Positions 1 through 6,684 of a stretch of 8,659 bases of DNA are shown here, piece by piece. Under the pieces are notes generated by a model, which had not been told where the DNA came from, searched no databases, and saw only the letters and a list, made by a program, of their open reading frames with translations. The DNA is from Candidatus Dojkabacteria bacterium UBA5749 (GTDB taxonomy: Bacteria > Patescibacteriota > Dojkabacteria > SC72). The DNA lies in NCBI GenBank assembly GCA_002419125.1, contig DIFL01000051.1:1-8659 (forward strand), read 5' to 3'. The position numbers and the translations under genes are program-made. Positions within the stretch are counted from its first letter, which is position 1, and every line of letters begins with the position of its first letter.

Positions 1-185
1 ATAATGAACTTTACTTCTCTAAAGCTATTGATGATATGGCAAAGGAAATGGATGTATATGCAAAAGAGATTGATGGAGAGTGGCTAACTACAGGAGACCC
101 ATTAAGTTACACAAAAGCTGTAGTAAAATATGCTATGAAAAGGGAGAATTTCAAGGATGAAATTAAAAAGATAGTTAATTCTTAA
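1..185 (+). CDS. galU: UTP-glucose-1-phosphate uridylyltransferase, C-terminal fragment (5' end outside window)
   Basis: Frame 3 is open from the left edge to TAA at 183-185 and gives the last 60 residues of a protein. The fragment contains YAKEIDGEWLTTGDPLSYTK, followed by AVVKYAMKREN and a short charged tail. This matches the GalU/GtaB end pattern, in which a G-x-W/Y-x-x-T/V-G-D segment precedes a helix of the form x-K-A-x-V-x-Y-A-x-x-R. The enzyme makes UDP-glucose from UTP and glucose-1-phosphate in the cytoplasm for cell-surface glycans. The catalytic N-terminal nucleotidyltransferase motifs lie outside the window, so another sugar-nucleotide pyrophosphorylase is possible. The stop lies 11 nt inside the convergent acyl-CoA synthetase gene, so the two 3' ends overlap. 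Confidence 0.72.
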   Translation, partial: NELYFSKAIDDMAKEMDVYAKEIDGEWLTTGDPLSYTKAVVKYAMKRENFKDEIKKIVNS

Positions 186-196
186 TATATATCTTT
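167..196. terminator. Inverted repeat over both stop codons, weak terminator candidate
   Basis: AAAGATA (167-173) and TATCTTT (190-196) are perfect 7-bp arms around a 16-nt loop. The loop itself contains a small TTAA-ttc-TTAA hairpin (175-185). The structure covers the stop codons of galU (183-185) and of the acyl-CoA synthetase (175-177). Read on the - strand, the 3' arm runs into CTTTTTAATTT, which resembles the U tract of an intrinsic terminator for the oxidoreductase operon. The stem has only one G-C pair, so it should be weak. Termination is inferred, not shown. Confidence 0.35.
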
Positions 197-2283
197 AAGT
201 CAACTGCTACTACCCTACTTTCTGTAAGTATAATGGGGTTCATATCTATACTATATATTTCTGGGTATGTTACTAGCAGTCTCTGTACTTTATCTATCAT
301 TTCGATTAGTTTTTGTTTTGGTAAAGCAGGTTTCCCTCTGTATCCATCAATTATTTTAACAACCTTAGTACTATCTAATTTCATAGTAATATTTTTAATA
401 CTCTCGGGAACTAAAATATGTTCAATATCCTTGTAAACCTCTGTATATATTCCACCCTGTCCAATAGCAATTAAATGTCCAAAACCTAACCCCTCGTTTT
501 CATAAATATCACTATTGCCCTCCCTATTTGCCCCAATAAAGAACTCTAATTTAGGTTCAATCATTTCTTGAATTAATATCTGAGGGGATTTTTTACCAGT
601 AGACTTTTGTATATTTTGTGATAGTACTTCAAATTTCTCTTGGAGTTCTGTAATAGTGCGAATATCAAGAAAAACTCCTTTAAAATCAGTTTTATGTGCT
701 AAATCTTTAGAGGTAGCCTTTATTACAACAGGAAATATCTTACTTGAAAAATCTATCGCTTCCGCAACACTCCCAGTTATTAACTGTTTAGGAAGTTGAA
801 TTCCTACCTCTTTAGCAATTTTCTCTGTGATTTCATCTGATAGAACAACTGGTTGGTCTTTCAACTCTTCTTGAAGAACTTTTCGATGTCTTCCCTTAGA
901 AATTAAATCATTTGTCTTTCTTACACTATGACTGTTTTTTTGCATTTCATAGTTTGTTACCATACTTATAAGTCTCATACTATCCTCTATATTATTAGAT
1001 ACAAATAATCCATATGCCCTAAGTATTTTATTCCCATCTTCAACATCATTACCACCTAAGAAGCATGAAAATATCGGTTTCGAAGACTGTTTTTGAATAT
1101 CTACAATACATTTAGCAACTCCTGTGATATCTGTAACAAGTTGTGGAGTTAATACTACAACCAATGAATCAACGGTAACATCATCAAGTAGTGTCTTTAT
1201 GGCAAACTCGTACCTATCTAATAATGCATCTCCTAGTATGTCTACTGGATTGTTAATATTTGATTGCAAAGGAAGAAATTTAGAAAGTTTCTCTTTTGTT
1301 TTTTCTCCTATTTCAGCCATATTAAGATTGAATTTCTCTACATAATCTGTAGCCATAATTCCAGGACCTCCGGCATTTGTGACTATCCCAACACCTTTTC
1401 CCTTTGGTAACTTGTTTAGTGCTATAACTTTTATAGTGTCAAAAAGTTCTTCGGAGCTCTCTACCTTAATTAGGTTTCCCTTTTTAATAGCAGCAAGAGT
1501 AGTATCATATGAACTGGCTAGGGAACCTGTATGGGAAGAAATAGCTTCTTTAGCTTTCTGAGAACTTCCTGGAGCAATAATTATCATTGGTTTCGTGCTT
1601 CTTTGTGCTATTTCTACAAAATCTTTACCATCTTCAAACTCTTCTAAATAGATTGCTATTGATTGGGTATCCTTATCTTTCTGTAAATACTCTATTAACT
1701 CATTTTCAGTAATATCTGCCTTGTTTCCAATTGAGATAACTTTAGAAAAGCCAATATTATCCCTAATTGCCATATCTAATATTGCTGTACAGAAAGCCCC
1801 CGATTGAGAAATGAAAGATGTTGTGCCTTCTAATGTATTTTTTCTAGCAAAGGAAAGATTTAGGTTAATACTGTTATTAATAATTCCTAAGGTATTTGGA
1901 CCTATTAATCGAATATTTGCATCTTTAAGCTTTTTTGCAATTTTTTCCTCCAACTCTTTTCCCTCTTGCCCTGTTTCTTTAAAACCAGAAGAGATGATGA
2001 TAACTGATTCTACCCCTTTTTGTATACAATCATCTATTGAACTTTCTACAAACTGTGAAGGAATTACAATACAAACAGTATCTATATCTCCAGGAATACT
2101 TTGTAAATCAGGATAGCACTCTTTCCCCTCTATATCTGGATATTTTGGATTAACAGGATATACCTTACCTGTAAAGCCTCCATTTATGACATTGTCATAT
2201 ATGACTCTTCCAATTTTCTCTTTTTCAATTGAAACTCCAACAACAGCTATACTTTTTGGTGCAAGCAAAGAATCCTTAATCAT
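175..2283 (-). CDS. Acetate/acyl-CoA synthetase, ADP-forming (fused alpha-beta)
   Basis: Converts acyl-CoA (typically acetyl-CoA) + ADP + Pi to the free acid + ATP + CoA in the cytoplasm, conserving thioester energy as ATP. The 702 residues are the full length of the fused alpha-beta form. Residues 1-130 are a CoA-binding Rossmann domain (VVGVS at 14-18, GPN at 128-130). Residues 150-290 are a succinyl-CoA-ligase-like domain with SQSGA (159-163) and SSHTGS, whose H251 matches the phosphorylated histidine of the family. Residues 296-440 are a third ligase domain (NAGGPG). Residues 480-702 are an ATP-grasp domain with the second histidine H530 in LAHKTDFKGV, GQGGIYTEVYKD (608-619) and the closing DMNP (680-683). 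The ATG lies 2 nt after the beta-subunit stop and has no Shine-Dalgarno sequence, so it is probably translated from the operon mRNA. The main substrate (acetate, branched-chain or aryl acids) cannot be read from the sequence. Confidence 0.92.
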   Translation of the reverse strand: MIKDSLLAPKSIAVVGVSIEKEKIGRVIYDNVINGGFTGKVYPVNPKYPDIEGKECYPDLQSIPGDIDTVCIVIPSQFVESSIDDCIQKGVESVIIISSGFKETGQEGKELEEKIAKKLKDANIRLIGPNTLGIINNSINLNLSFARKNTLEGTTSFISQSGAFCTAILDMAIRDNIGFSKVISIGNKADITENELIEYLQKDKDTQSIAIYLEEFEDGKDFVEIAQRSTKPMIIIAPGSSQKAKEAISSHTGSLASSYDTTLAAIKKGNLIKVESSEELFDTIKVIALNKLPKGKGVGIVTNAGGPGIMATDYVEKFNLNMAEIGEKTKEKLSKFLPLQSNINNPVDILGDALLDRYEFAIKTLLDDVTVDSLVVVLTPQLVTDITGVAKCIVDIQKQSSKPIFSCFLGGNDVEDGNKILRAYGLFVSNNIEDSMRLISMVTNYEMQKNSHSVRKTNDLISKGRHRKVLQEELKDQPVVLSDEITEKIAKEVGIQLPKQLITGSVAEAIDFSSKIFPVVIKATSKDLAHKTDFKGVFLDIRTITELQEKFEVLSQNIQKSTGKKSPQILIQEMIEPKLEFFIGANREGNSDIYENEGLGFGHLIAIGQGGIYTEVYKDIEHILVPESIKNITMKLDSTKVVKIIDGYRGKPALPKQKLIEMIDKVQRLLVTYPEIYSIDMNPIILTESRVVAVDLKIYIKN

Positions 2284-2285
2284 GT

Positions 2286-3137
2286 TTAATCTATGTCATT
2301 TAAGATATTTGATACTCCATAACTTTTAACTTCATTTACTAATTCGGTATTTCTATTCTTTCTGTTTTTTAATAACGAGTAGTAATCCTTTATTTTTTTG
2401 TTTTGATATATTACTCCAGTATATATTTTATCTTTACTAGTAATTCTTTTTCTAGCAATACCAATATCATCAGTAACATCTACTTTAGAGATTTTACTAT
2501 TCAAAATAACGGCACTATTTTCCGGGTTATATGTAGGACATATCTGAATAATTTCTATTACACTAAATCCCTTATGTTTAATACCAGATTTAATAATTTC
2601 AGTTAATTGCATGGGGTCATTTGAGTACCCTTTAGCATAAAAAGAAGGATTGAGACTTAAAACTAATTCTCCAATATTTATATCTCCTTCTGTTTTACCA
2701 TCAGGAAATCCATACATATCCTTACCCTTCTTAGTAGTAGAGGTTATCTGTCCAGTAGTTAATGCAAAATTCTCATTATTATGAATCAGTACTGTTAAAT
2801 CATAGTTAGACCTAATTGCGTGTATTAAATGATCAATCCCTTCATGCAAACAACCTCCATCCCCTATATCCGCTATTACAGTCATCTTTCTATTTGCTAA
2901 ATGACAACCTACTGCAAAAGGTATAGCTCTTCCATGTAATCCTTTAACTCTAAAACCTTCAATTTTATCCCCTCCATTTCCATTACATCCTATATCAAAA
3001 GACATGACGACTTCACTAGGGTGTTTTTCTAAATCTACTAAAGCCTTTTTTAAAGCCATATGGATATTATAGTCCCCACAACCTGGGCACCAGGTATACT
3101 TTTCATTTGTATTGTAATTGTTTAAATCTACTTTCAT
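2286..3137 (-). CDS. 2-oxoacid:ferredoxin oxidoreductase, beta (TPP-binding) subunit
   Basis: Thiamine-diphosphate and [4Fe-4S] subunit of a cytoplasmic oxidoreductase that decarboxylates a 2-oxoacid to acyl-CoA and passes electrons to ferredoxin. The 283 residues fit the KorB/PorB class. WCPGCGDY (16-23) supplies C17 and C20. With C51 and C200 (in CPTYN) these give the four cluster ligands at the spacing known for Sulfolobus-type enzymes. LHGRAIPFAVG (67-77) is the usual pre-TPP segment. GDGG (92-95) through HNNENF (119-124) forms the Mg-TPP motif, followed by LTTGQ (126-130). Its ATG overlaps the TGA of the gamma-alpha gene as ATGA, indicating translational coupling. The TPP segment reads GDGGCLHEG, not the common KorB GDGDxxxIG, so the substrate (pyruvate, 2-oxoglutarate or another) is uncertain. 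The neighbouring ADP-forming synthetase favours pyruvate. Confidence 0.9.
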   Translation of the reverse strand: MKVDLNNYNTNEKYTWCPGCGDYNIHMALKKALVDLEKHPSEVVMSFDIGCNGNGGDKIEGFRVKGLHGRAIPFAVGCHLANRKMTVIADIGDGGCLHEGIDHLIHAIRSNYDLTVLIHNNENFALTTGQITSTTKKGKDMYGFPDGKTEGDINIGELVLSLNPSFYAKGYSNDPMQLTEIIKSGIKHKGFSVIEIIQICPTYNPENSAVILNSKISKVDVTDDIGIARKRITSKDKIYTGVIYQNKKIKDYYSLLKNRKNRNTELVNEVKSYGVSNILNDID

Positions 3138-4840
3138 TGTTTTAAGTACTCTAAGATATCATCTACAAAGAATGGTCTTCCATCAAATTTATTTATTGTG
3201 TTAGAAATGTAAAAGTTAGACTCACTTTTTATTAATTTCCCTAATCCATTGCTTTGGTTGTTTTCAATGAGCACAATTTTCACCTTTTCTTTAGCGAATT
3301 GAATAATTCTCTCTCCTTTAAAGGGATATATATATTGATAGTGTAAAAACCCAATTTTCTTTTTACTTAACTTCATTGCATCTAATACGGCATTTTTTGT
3401 GCTACCCATTCCAACAAATACTATAGTTGGATTTTTAGGACCATAATATTTAGGCTGGGGTATTTCTTTTTTTAAAGCTATTAACTTTCTCATTCTTTTC
3501 TCAGACATATTTACAATATCTTGCTCATCTTCTGTACTAATACCCTCTTGGTTATGTTCATCACTGTTTGTTAGATATGTAGTAGTACCAGCTTTAGGAA
3601 TCCACCTAGGTGAAACTCCAGATTTAGTATACAAATATCTTTGTCTACCGTCTTTAACTAGTCCTCTTGTAATCTCCTTTGCTTTAGGAAGGGAGGAAAG
3701 ATTAAAAATTGATTCTGCAATATGTTTTTCTGTTAAAAGGATTACTGGAATTTGATATTTTTCAGAGATATTAAATGCATCTTGAATGAGTGTATATGAA
3801 TCAGAAGCATCAGAAACCGATATCACACATCTGGGGAATTCTCCATGACCAGAGTAAAGAGCAACATTTAAGTCTGAACCCCCTGTCCAAGTTGGAACAC
3901 CAGTTCCAGGACCAGCTCTTTGTCCTAATACAATGACTAATGGAATTTCTGTCATTGCACTGCAAGAGATACTTTCAGTCATTAAATCAAACCCACCACC
4001 AGAGGTAGCTGTAAAGGCTCTACAACCCATATACATACTTCCCATTACCATTTGTACTGCAGTAATTTCACTTTCAGCTTGTTTAACAAGTATCCCTGTT
4101 TTTTGATATGTATTACCTAAAACTTCTAAAATAGATGTGGCAGGAGTCATAGGGTACGCGTAGTAGGCCCTACAGCCCACTGATATTGCACCTAATGCTA
4201 TCGCTTGATTACCAGTAATAACTATTGATTTGCCCCATTTGTTATCTTTTAGTTTAGGTAAACCTTCTAAAATATCATCTTTAATTTCATCTAGGTTAAA
4301 ACCTGCTAATAGGCATCTTTTCTCGGCTTCTAAATCTATACCCTCTTTTTGAATAAAGAAATCAATTACAACCTTTTGAAGTACTTTAATATCTAAACCT
4401 AATACTTTCCATATACTTCCAAGCATTACCATATTCCCCATTATCTTTGGGGCTTTCTCTTTTTCAGAAATAGCTAATGTGTCAATATATACAATTTTAA
4501 TCTTGTTTTCTTTAACATATTTCTCTGCTTGTTGGCTTAATCTAAAATCTTTAACTGAATGAAATATTACTCCCCTACCATATACATTAAAAAGATATTT
4601 CTCTAGGGCCTCTTTGTCAATACAAACTAAAATGTTTGTTTTCTCGGAAGGGCTTAACACCTCAACAGATGAGAAATCAATCTGATATGAAGCAAATCCT
4701 CCTCTAATGATTGAAGGGTACTCTCTATATGCAAAGGTATGATATCCAGTTTCCTTTAAAGCTTTACTAACAAACTTTCCTAAGGAGTTAATACCTTGAC
4801 CCGACTCACCTCCAAACTTTATAGATAGTCTGTCTTTCAT
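3134..4840 (-). CDS. 2-oxoacid:ferredoxin oxidoreductase, fused gamma-alpha subunit
   Basis: Partner of the downstream beta subunit. Residues 1-190 are the gamma domain, with the loop GGESGQGINSLG (10-21) and REYPSIIRGGFASYQI (39-54). Residues 200-385 are the alpha TPP-domain partner, with YPMTPATSILE (229-239), QAESE (254-258), SGGGFDLMTE (280-289) and PGTGVPTWTGGSDL (311-324). Residues 470-568 are the C-terminal domain, with VGMGSTKNAVLDAM (476-489) and ENNQSNGLGKLI (526-537). The 568-residue length is typical of the fused form. It is first in the operon, and its TGA overlaps the beta start. The ATG at 4840 has no Shine-Dalgarno sequence; the next bases upstream are TTATATTTAA. The common KorA motif YPITPSS is YPMTPATS here. 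No ferredoxin-like delta subunit lies nearby, so electrons must leave through a separate ferredoxin. The class is clear; the substrate is not. Confidence 0.92.
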   Translation of the reverse strand: MKDRLSIKFGGESGQGINSLGKFVSKALKETGYHTFAYREYPSIIRGGFASYQIDFSSVEVLSPSEKTNILVCIDKEALEKYLFNVYGRGVIFHSVKDFRLSQQAEKYVKENKIKIVYIDTLAISEKEKAPKIMGNMVMLGSIWKVLGLDIKVLQKVVIDFFIQKEGIDLEAEKRCLLAGFNLDEIKDDILEGLPKLKDNKWGKSIVITGNQAIALGAISVGCRAYYAYPMTPATSILEVLGNTYQKTGILVKQAESEITAVQMVMGSMYMGCRAFTATSGGGFDLMTESISCSAMTEIPLVIVLGQRAGPGTGVPTWTGGSDLNVALYSGHGEFPRCVISVSDASDSYTLIQDAFNISEKYQIPVILLTEKHIAESIFNLSSLPKAKEITRGLVKDGRQRYLYTKSGVSPRWIPKAGTTTYLTNSDEHNQEGISTEDEQDIVNMSEKRMRKLIALKKEIPQPKYYGPKNPTIVFVGMGSTKNAVLDAMKLSKKKIGFLHYQYIYPFKGERIIQFAKEKVKIVLIENNQSNGLGKLIKSESNFYISNTINKFDGRPFFVDDILEYLKQ

Positions 4841-4871
4841 TTAAATATAAGAATAAACAATATTTATTTAG

Positions 4872-4898
4872 GTTATCATTGATAAAATATCTTGTCAA
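4872..4898 (-). promoter_or_regulatory. Candidate promoter of the oxidoreductase-synthetase operon
   Basis: On the - strand a perfect -35 TTGACA (4898-4893) lies 15 nt before GATAAC (4877-4872; 4 of 6 to TATAAT). A 17-nt spacer would give TAACCT, which matches less well. The inferred transcript starts roughly 25-30 nt before the ATG at 4840. This is the only intergenic space upstream of the three-gene operon. The -35 is strong; the -10 is unconvincing. Confidence 0.35.
4873..4885. repeat. 13-bp palindrome in the divergent promoter region
   Basis: TTATCATTGATAA is a perfect 6-bp inverted repeat around one central T. It overlaps the candidate -10 of the leftward operon and lies just upstream of the -35 TTGTCA of the rightward obg promoter. 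Its position would suit a shared operator, but repeats this short arise easily in AT-rich DNA. Confidence 0.35.
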
Positions 4899-4938
4899 AA
4901 CTATTACAATATAGGATAAAGTAAGGTAGAATACTTTT
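4892..4938 (+). promoter_or_regulatory. Candidate obg promoter(s), possibly leaderless
   Basis: Two overlapping readings are possible. TTGTCA (4892-4897; 5 of 6 to TTGACA), a 17-nt spacer and GATAAA (4915-4920) would start RNA near 4927, a leader of about 12 nt. Alternatively TAGAAT (4927-4932; 5 of 6 to TATAAT), with a poor TTACAA (4904-4909) 17 nt upstream, ends exactly 6 nt before the ATG and would start RNA at the A of the start codon. The only Shine-Dalgarno-like string is AAGG (4923-4926), 12 nt from the ATG, which is too far to be convincing. Confidence 0.4.
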
Positions 4939-5904
4939 ATGATTGATAAATGTAATATTACAATTGAATCTGGTAAGGGTGGAGACGGAATGATAGCTTT
5001 TGATAATAACAGGAAGGCTGATGGTGGTAATGGAGGCGATGGTGGAAGTGTATATGTTATTGGGGATACGAATGTATATGATCTTTCTAAACTTTCTGAG
5101 TTAAAAAAAGTAAAAGCACAAGATGGAGAGAATGGGAATAAAAACAAGAAAACGGGTAAAAATGGAGATGATCTTGAAATACATCTTCCTTTGGTAACAA
5201 AAATTTTTAATCAAGATGGTACTGAACTTCTAACTGTTTCAAAAAGTAATATTAAAGTTAAACTTTTAGATGGTGGTAAAGGAGGAGATGGTAATTTCAC
5301 TTTAAGGGGTGATGGCTGGGATGGAAAGATGTCTAGAAAGAAAGGTGGTTTAGGTTCTATTAAAGATATTAAATTAGAATTAAATTTCAAATCAGATGCT
5401 ATCTTTTTAGGCTTCCCAAACGCTGGAAAGTCTAGTATTGTTAACTCTTTAAGTAATGCTAAATACAAGGTTGCTCCTTATGAGTTTACTACTCTTAATC
5501 CTCAACTAGCTGTTATGGGTAGATATGTACTAATGGATCTTCCTGGGTTAATAGAGGGGACTTCTAAGGGTAAAGGTCTAGGTTTAGACTTTGTTAAACA
5601 TACTAAATATGCAAAACTTCTCGTTCATTGTATTAGTTTAGAAAATATAAATATTATTGATACTTACAACAGAATGAGAAAGGAATTTCTAAAAATTTCT
5701 GAAGGGCTCTACTCTATTCCAGAGTTTGTAGTTTTTACGAAAGCGGATATTTTTTCTAATGAGCAACTTGTTTTAAAAAAGAAAGAATTAAGCAAGGTGT
5801 TTAAAGATGCTATATATATCTCTGTATACAGGAAAGAAGATGTTAACTTACTTAAGGAAGAATTAAAAAAGAGATTGAGTTCTATTTCTAATTCCGTTGT
5901 CTAA
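4939..5904 (+). CDS. obg: Obg-family GTPase (short form, no C-terminal OCT domain)
   Basis: Conserved GTPase that associates with the large ribosomal subunit and acts in its assembly and in stress control. Residues 1-150 are the glycine-rich Obg fold, with three G-rich strands: SGKGGDG (11-17), DGGNGGDGG (28-36) and DGGKGGDG (111-118). The G domain follows: G1 GFPNAGKS (158-165), switch I FTT (183-185), G3 DLPGLIEG (200-207), G4 TKAD (267-270) and a G5 candidate SVY (295-297). The opening MIDKCNITIESGKGGDG aligns with the usual Obg start, supporting ATG 4939. At 321 residues it ends just after the G domain, whereas E. coli and Bacillus Obg reach about 390-430 residues. The usual AFRREK segment is AFDNNRK, and G4 is TKAD, not NKxD, so the protein is divergent but has all G boxes. 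Its last 42 nt overlap the exonuclease gene on the other strand. Confidence 0.93.
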   Translation: MIDKCNITIESGKGGDGMIAFDNNRKADGGNGGDGGSVYVIGDTNVYDLSKLSELKKVKAQDGENGNKNKKTGKNGDDLEIHLPLVTKIFNQDGTELLTVSKSNIKVKLLDGGKGGDGNFTLRGDGWDGKMSRKKGGLGSIKDIKLELNFKSDAIFLGFPNAGKSSIVNSLSNAKYKVAPYEFTTLNPQLAVMGRYVLMDLPGLIEGTSKGKGLGLDFVKHTKYAKLLVHCISLENINIIDTYNRMRKEFLKISEGLYSIPEFVVFTKADIFSNEQLVLKKKELSKVFKDAIYISVYRKEDVNLLKEELKKRLSSISNSVV

Positions 5905-6642
5905 TGCTAATTTAGCATTCCATTGTAAATCTGGTTTATCAGACATACTCTCTACTAACCACTCTAAATATTCTCTGTCAGTTCTTTCAATCTCTTCAAA
6001 TGTTTTGCCCATATATTTACCAAATGTCATCTCTCTCATTACTTGAGGTTGTTTTGTAATCATAATCATATTCTCAATACTTAGTTTGGTGTTTTCTTTA
6101 AGATAAATAAAGAGGTCTTTTAGAAAGTACACATCACTTAGTGCATCATGGGCTTTAATATGTTCCTTGTTTTCTGTTTTGTATAAACCTAGATAGTATC
6201 TAAGAAATTGTAATCTGTAACTTTCTAAATCTTTCCCTTCTGGTGTAGTTAATGCATTTCTTGAAATTTTAAGTGTACAAATTGTATTTGGAACAGTTAT
6301 GCCTTTTTTTTCTAAAACCTCAACATCAAAATCAACATTATGAGCCACCCAAATATATTTATCTGCAAGAAATTGTAAATACTCTTTTAAGGAATCTCCT
6401 TTGTATTCTGGATCTATCCCTTCTTTAGGGAGTTTTGCCTGCTCAAAGGTATCACAATTTTCTACATCTTCAGGTGTAATATTATGTATAGACATAGCTC
6501 CAAAAGATATTTCTTGAATTGGTTTAAAATACATATTTAAATATATATCTGGATTGTCTGTTAATATTGCTAATTGAAGGAGGTCTTTTGTTTGGGTATC
6601 AGTTGTTTCAGTATCAATGTATAGTATGTTTTCTTTATTCAT
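5863..6642 (-). CDS. DEDDh 3'-5' exonuclease with ExoX-like C-terminal domain
   Basis: Likely cytoplasmic 3'-5' exonuclease related to DNA polymerase III epsilon and exodeoxyribonuclease X, used in DNA repair or proofreading. Motif I is YIDTET (8-13; D10, E12), motif II AHNVDFDVEVL (100-110; D104) and motif III HDALSDV (165-171; H165, D170). This is the complete DEDDh set. Residues 202-232 (REMTFGKYMGKTFEEI, then EYLEWLVES) form the small domain found at the C-terminus of ExoX and in DUF3820 proteins. The 259 residues include an insert of about 25 residues between motifs I and II (67-90). It is not fused to a polymerase or helicase, and no polymerase gene is nearby. Its last 13 codons and stop are antisense to the end of obg. 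The ATG has no Shine-Dalgarno sequence; a TAGAAT box lies exactly 6 nt upstream. The biological substrate is not determinable here. Confidence 0.88.
   Translation of the reverse strand: MNKENILYIDTETTDTQTKDLLQLAILTDNPDIYLNMYFKPIQEISFGAMSIHNITPEDVENCDTFEQAKLPKEGIDPEYKGDSLKEYLQFLADKYIWVAHNVDFDVEVLEKKGITVPNTICTLKISRNALTTPEGKDLESYRLQFLRYYLGLYKTENKEHIKAHDALSDVYFLKDLFIYLKENTKLSIENMIMITKQPQVMREMTFGKYMGKTFEEIERTDREYLEWLVESMSDKPDLQWNAKLALDNGIRNRTQSLF
5903..5919. repeat. Inverted repeat at the obg stop codon, inside the exonuclease 3' end
   Basis: AATGCTAATTTAGCATT has perfect 8-bp arms (5903-5910 and 5912-5919) around a single T; as RNA it would form a 7-bp stem with a 3-nt loop. It begins within the obg TAA and also encodes NAKLAL near the exonuclease C-terminus. 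Neither strand has a U tract directly after it, so it is not a classic intrinsic terminator. It could stabilise the obg 3' end or be incidental. Confidence 0.45.
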
Positions 6643-6648
6643 AGGCCT

Positions 6649-6677
6649 ATTCTAACACAAGCATATTTTACTAACAA
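6649..6677 (-). promoter_or_regulatory. Candidate leaderless promoter of the exonuclease gene
   Basis: On the - strand TTGTTA (6677-6672; 4 of 6 to TTGACA) is followed by a 17-nt spacer and TAGAAT (6654-6649; 5 of 6 to TATAAT). The -10 is preceded by TGT, an extended -10 (TGn). Exactly 6 nt (AGGCCT) separate the box from the ATG, placing the predicted transcription start on the A of the start codon. There is no Shine-Dalgarno sequence. The same box and spacing occur in front of obg. Confidence 0.5.
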
Positions 6678-6684
6678 ATATTTG
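6675..6684. repeat. 10-bp palindrome between back-to-back promoters
   Basis: CAAATATTTG is a perfect palindrome. It overlaps the candidate -35 of the exonuclease promoter (6672-6677) and the first bases of the candidate -35 of the FKBP promoter (6682-6687), so a protein bound here would cover both. It is short and AT-rich, and could be chance. Confidence 0.3.

Noticed and set aside
1811..2116. 101-codon open frame on + inside the acyl-CoA synthetase gene
   Set aside because: Antisense to a conserved catalytic domain; no ribosome-binding site and no recognisable family. The other + strand frames inside this gene (233-436, 1124-1345, 1379-1561) fail for the same reasons.
3134..3137. UGA recoding (glycine or tryptophan) as in some Patescibacteria or mycoplasmas
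   Set aside because: The gamma-alpha gene ends in TGA exactly where the beta subunit starts (ATGA), and no gene has an in-frame TGA. The standard bacterial code fits.
4806..5147. 113-codon open frame on the - strand, antisense to the start of obg
   Set aside because: Its PPSPPLPPS-type stretches are the antisense image of obg glycine codons, and it also covers the start of the gamma-alpha gene and the promoter region. No family is recognisable.
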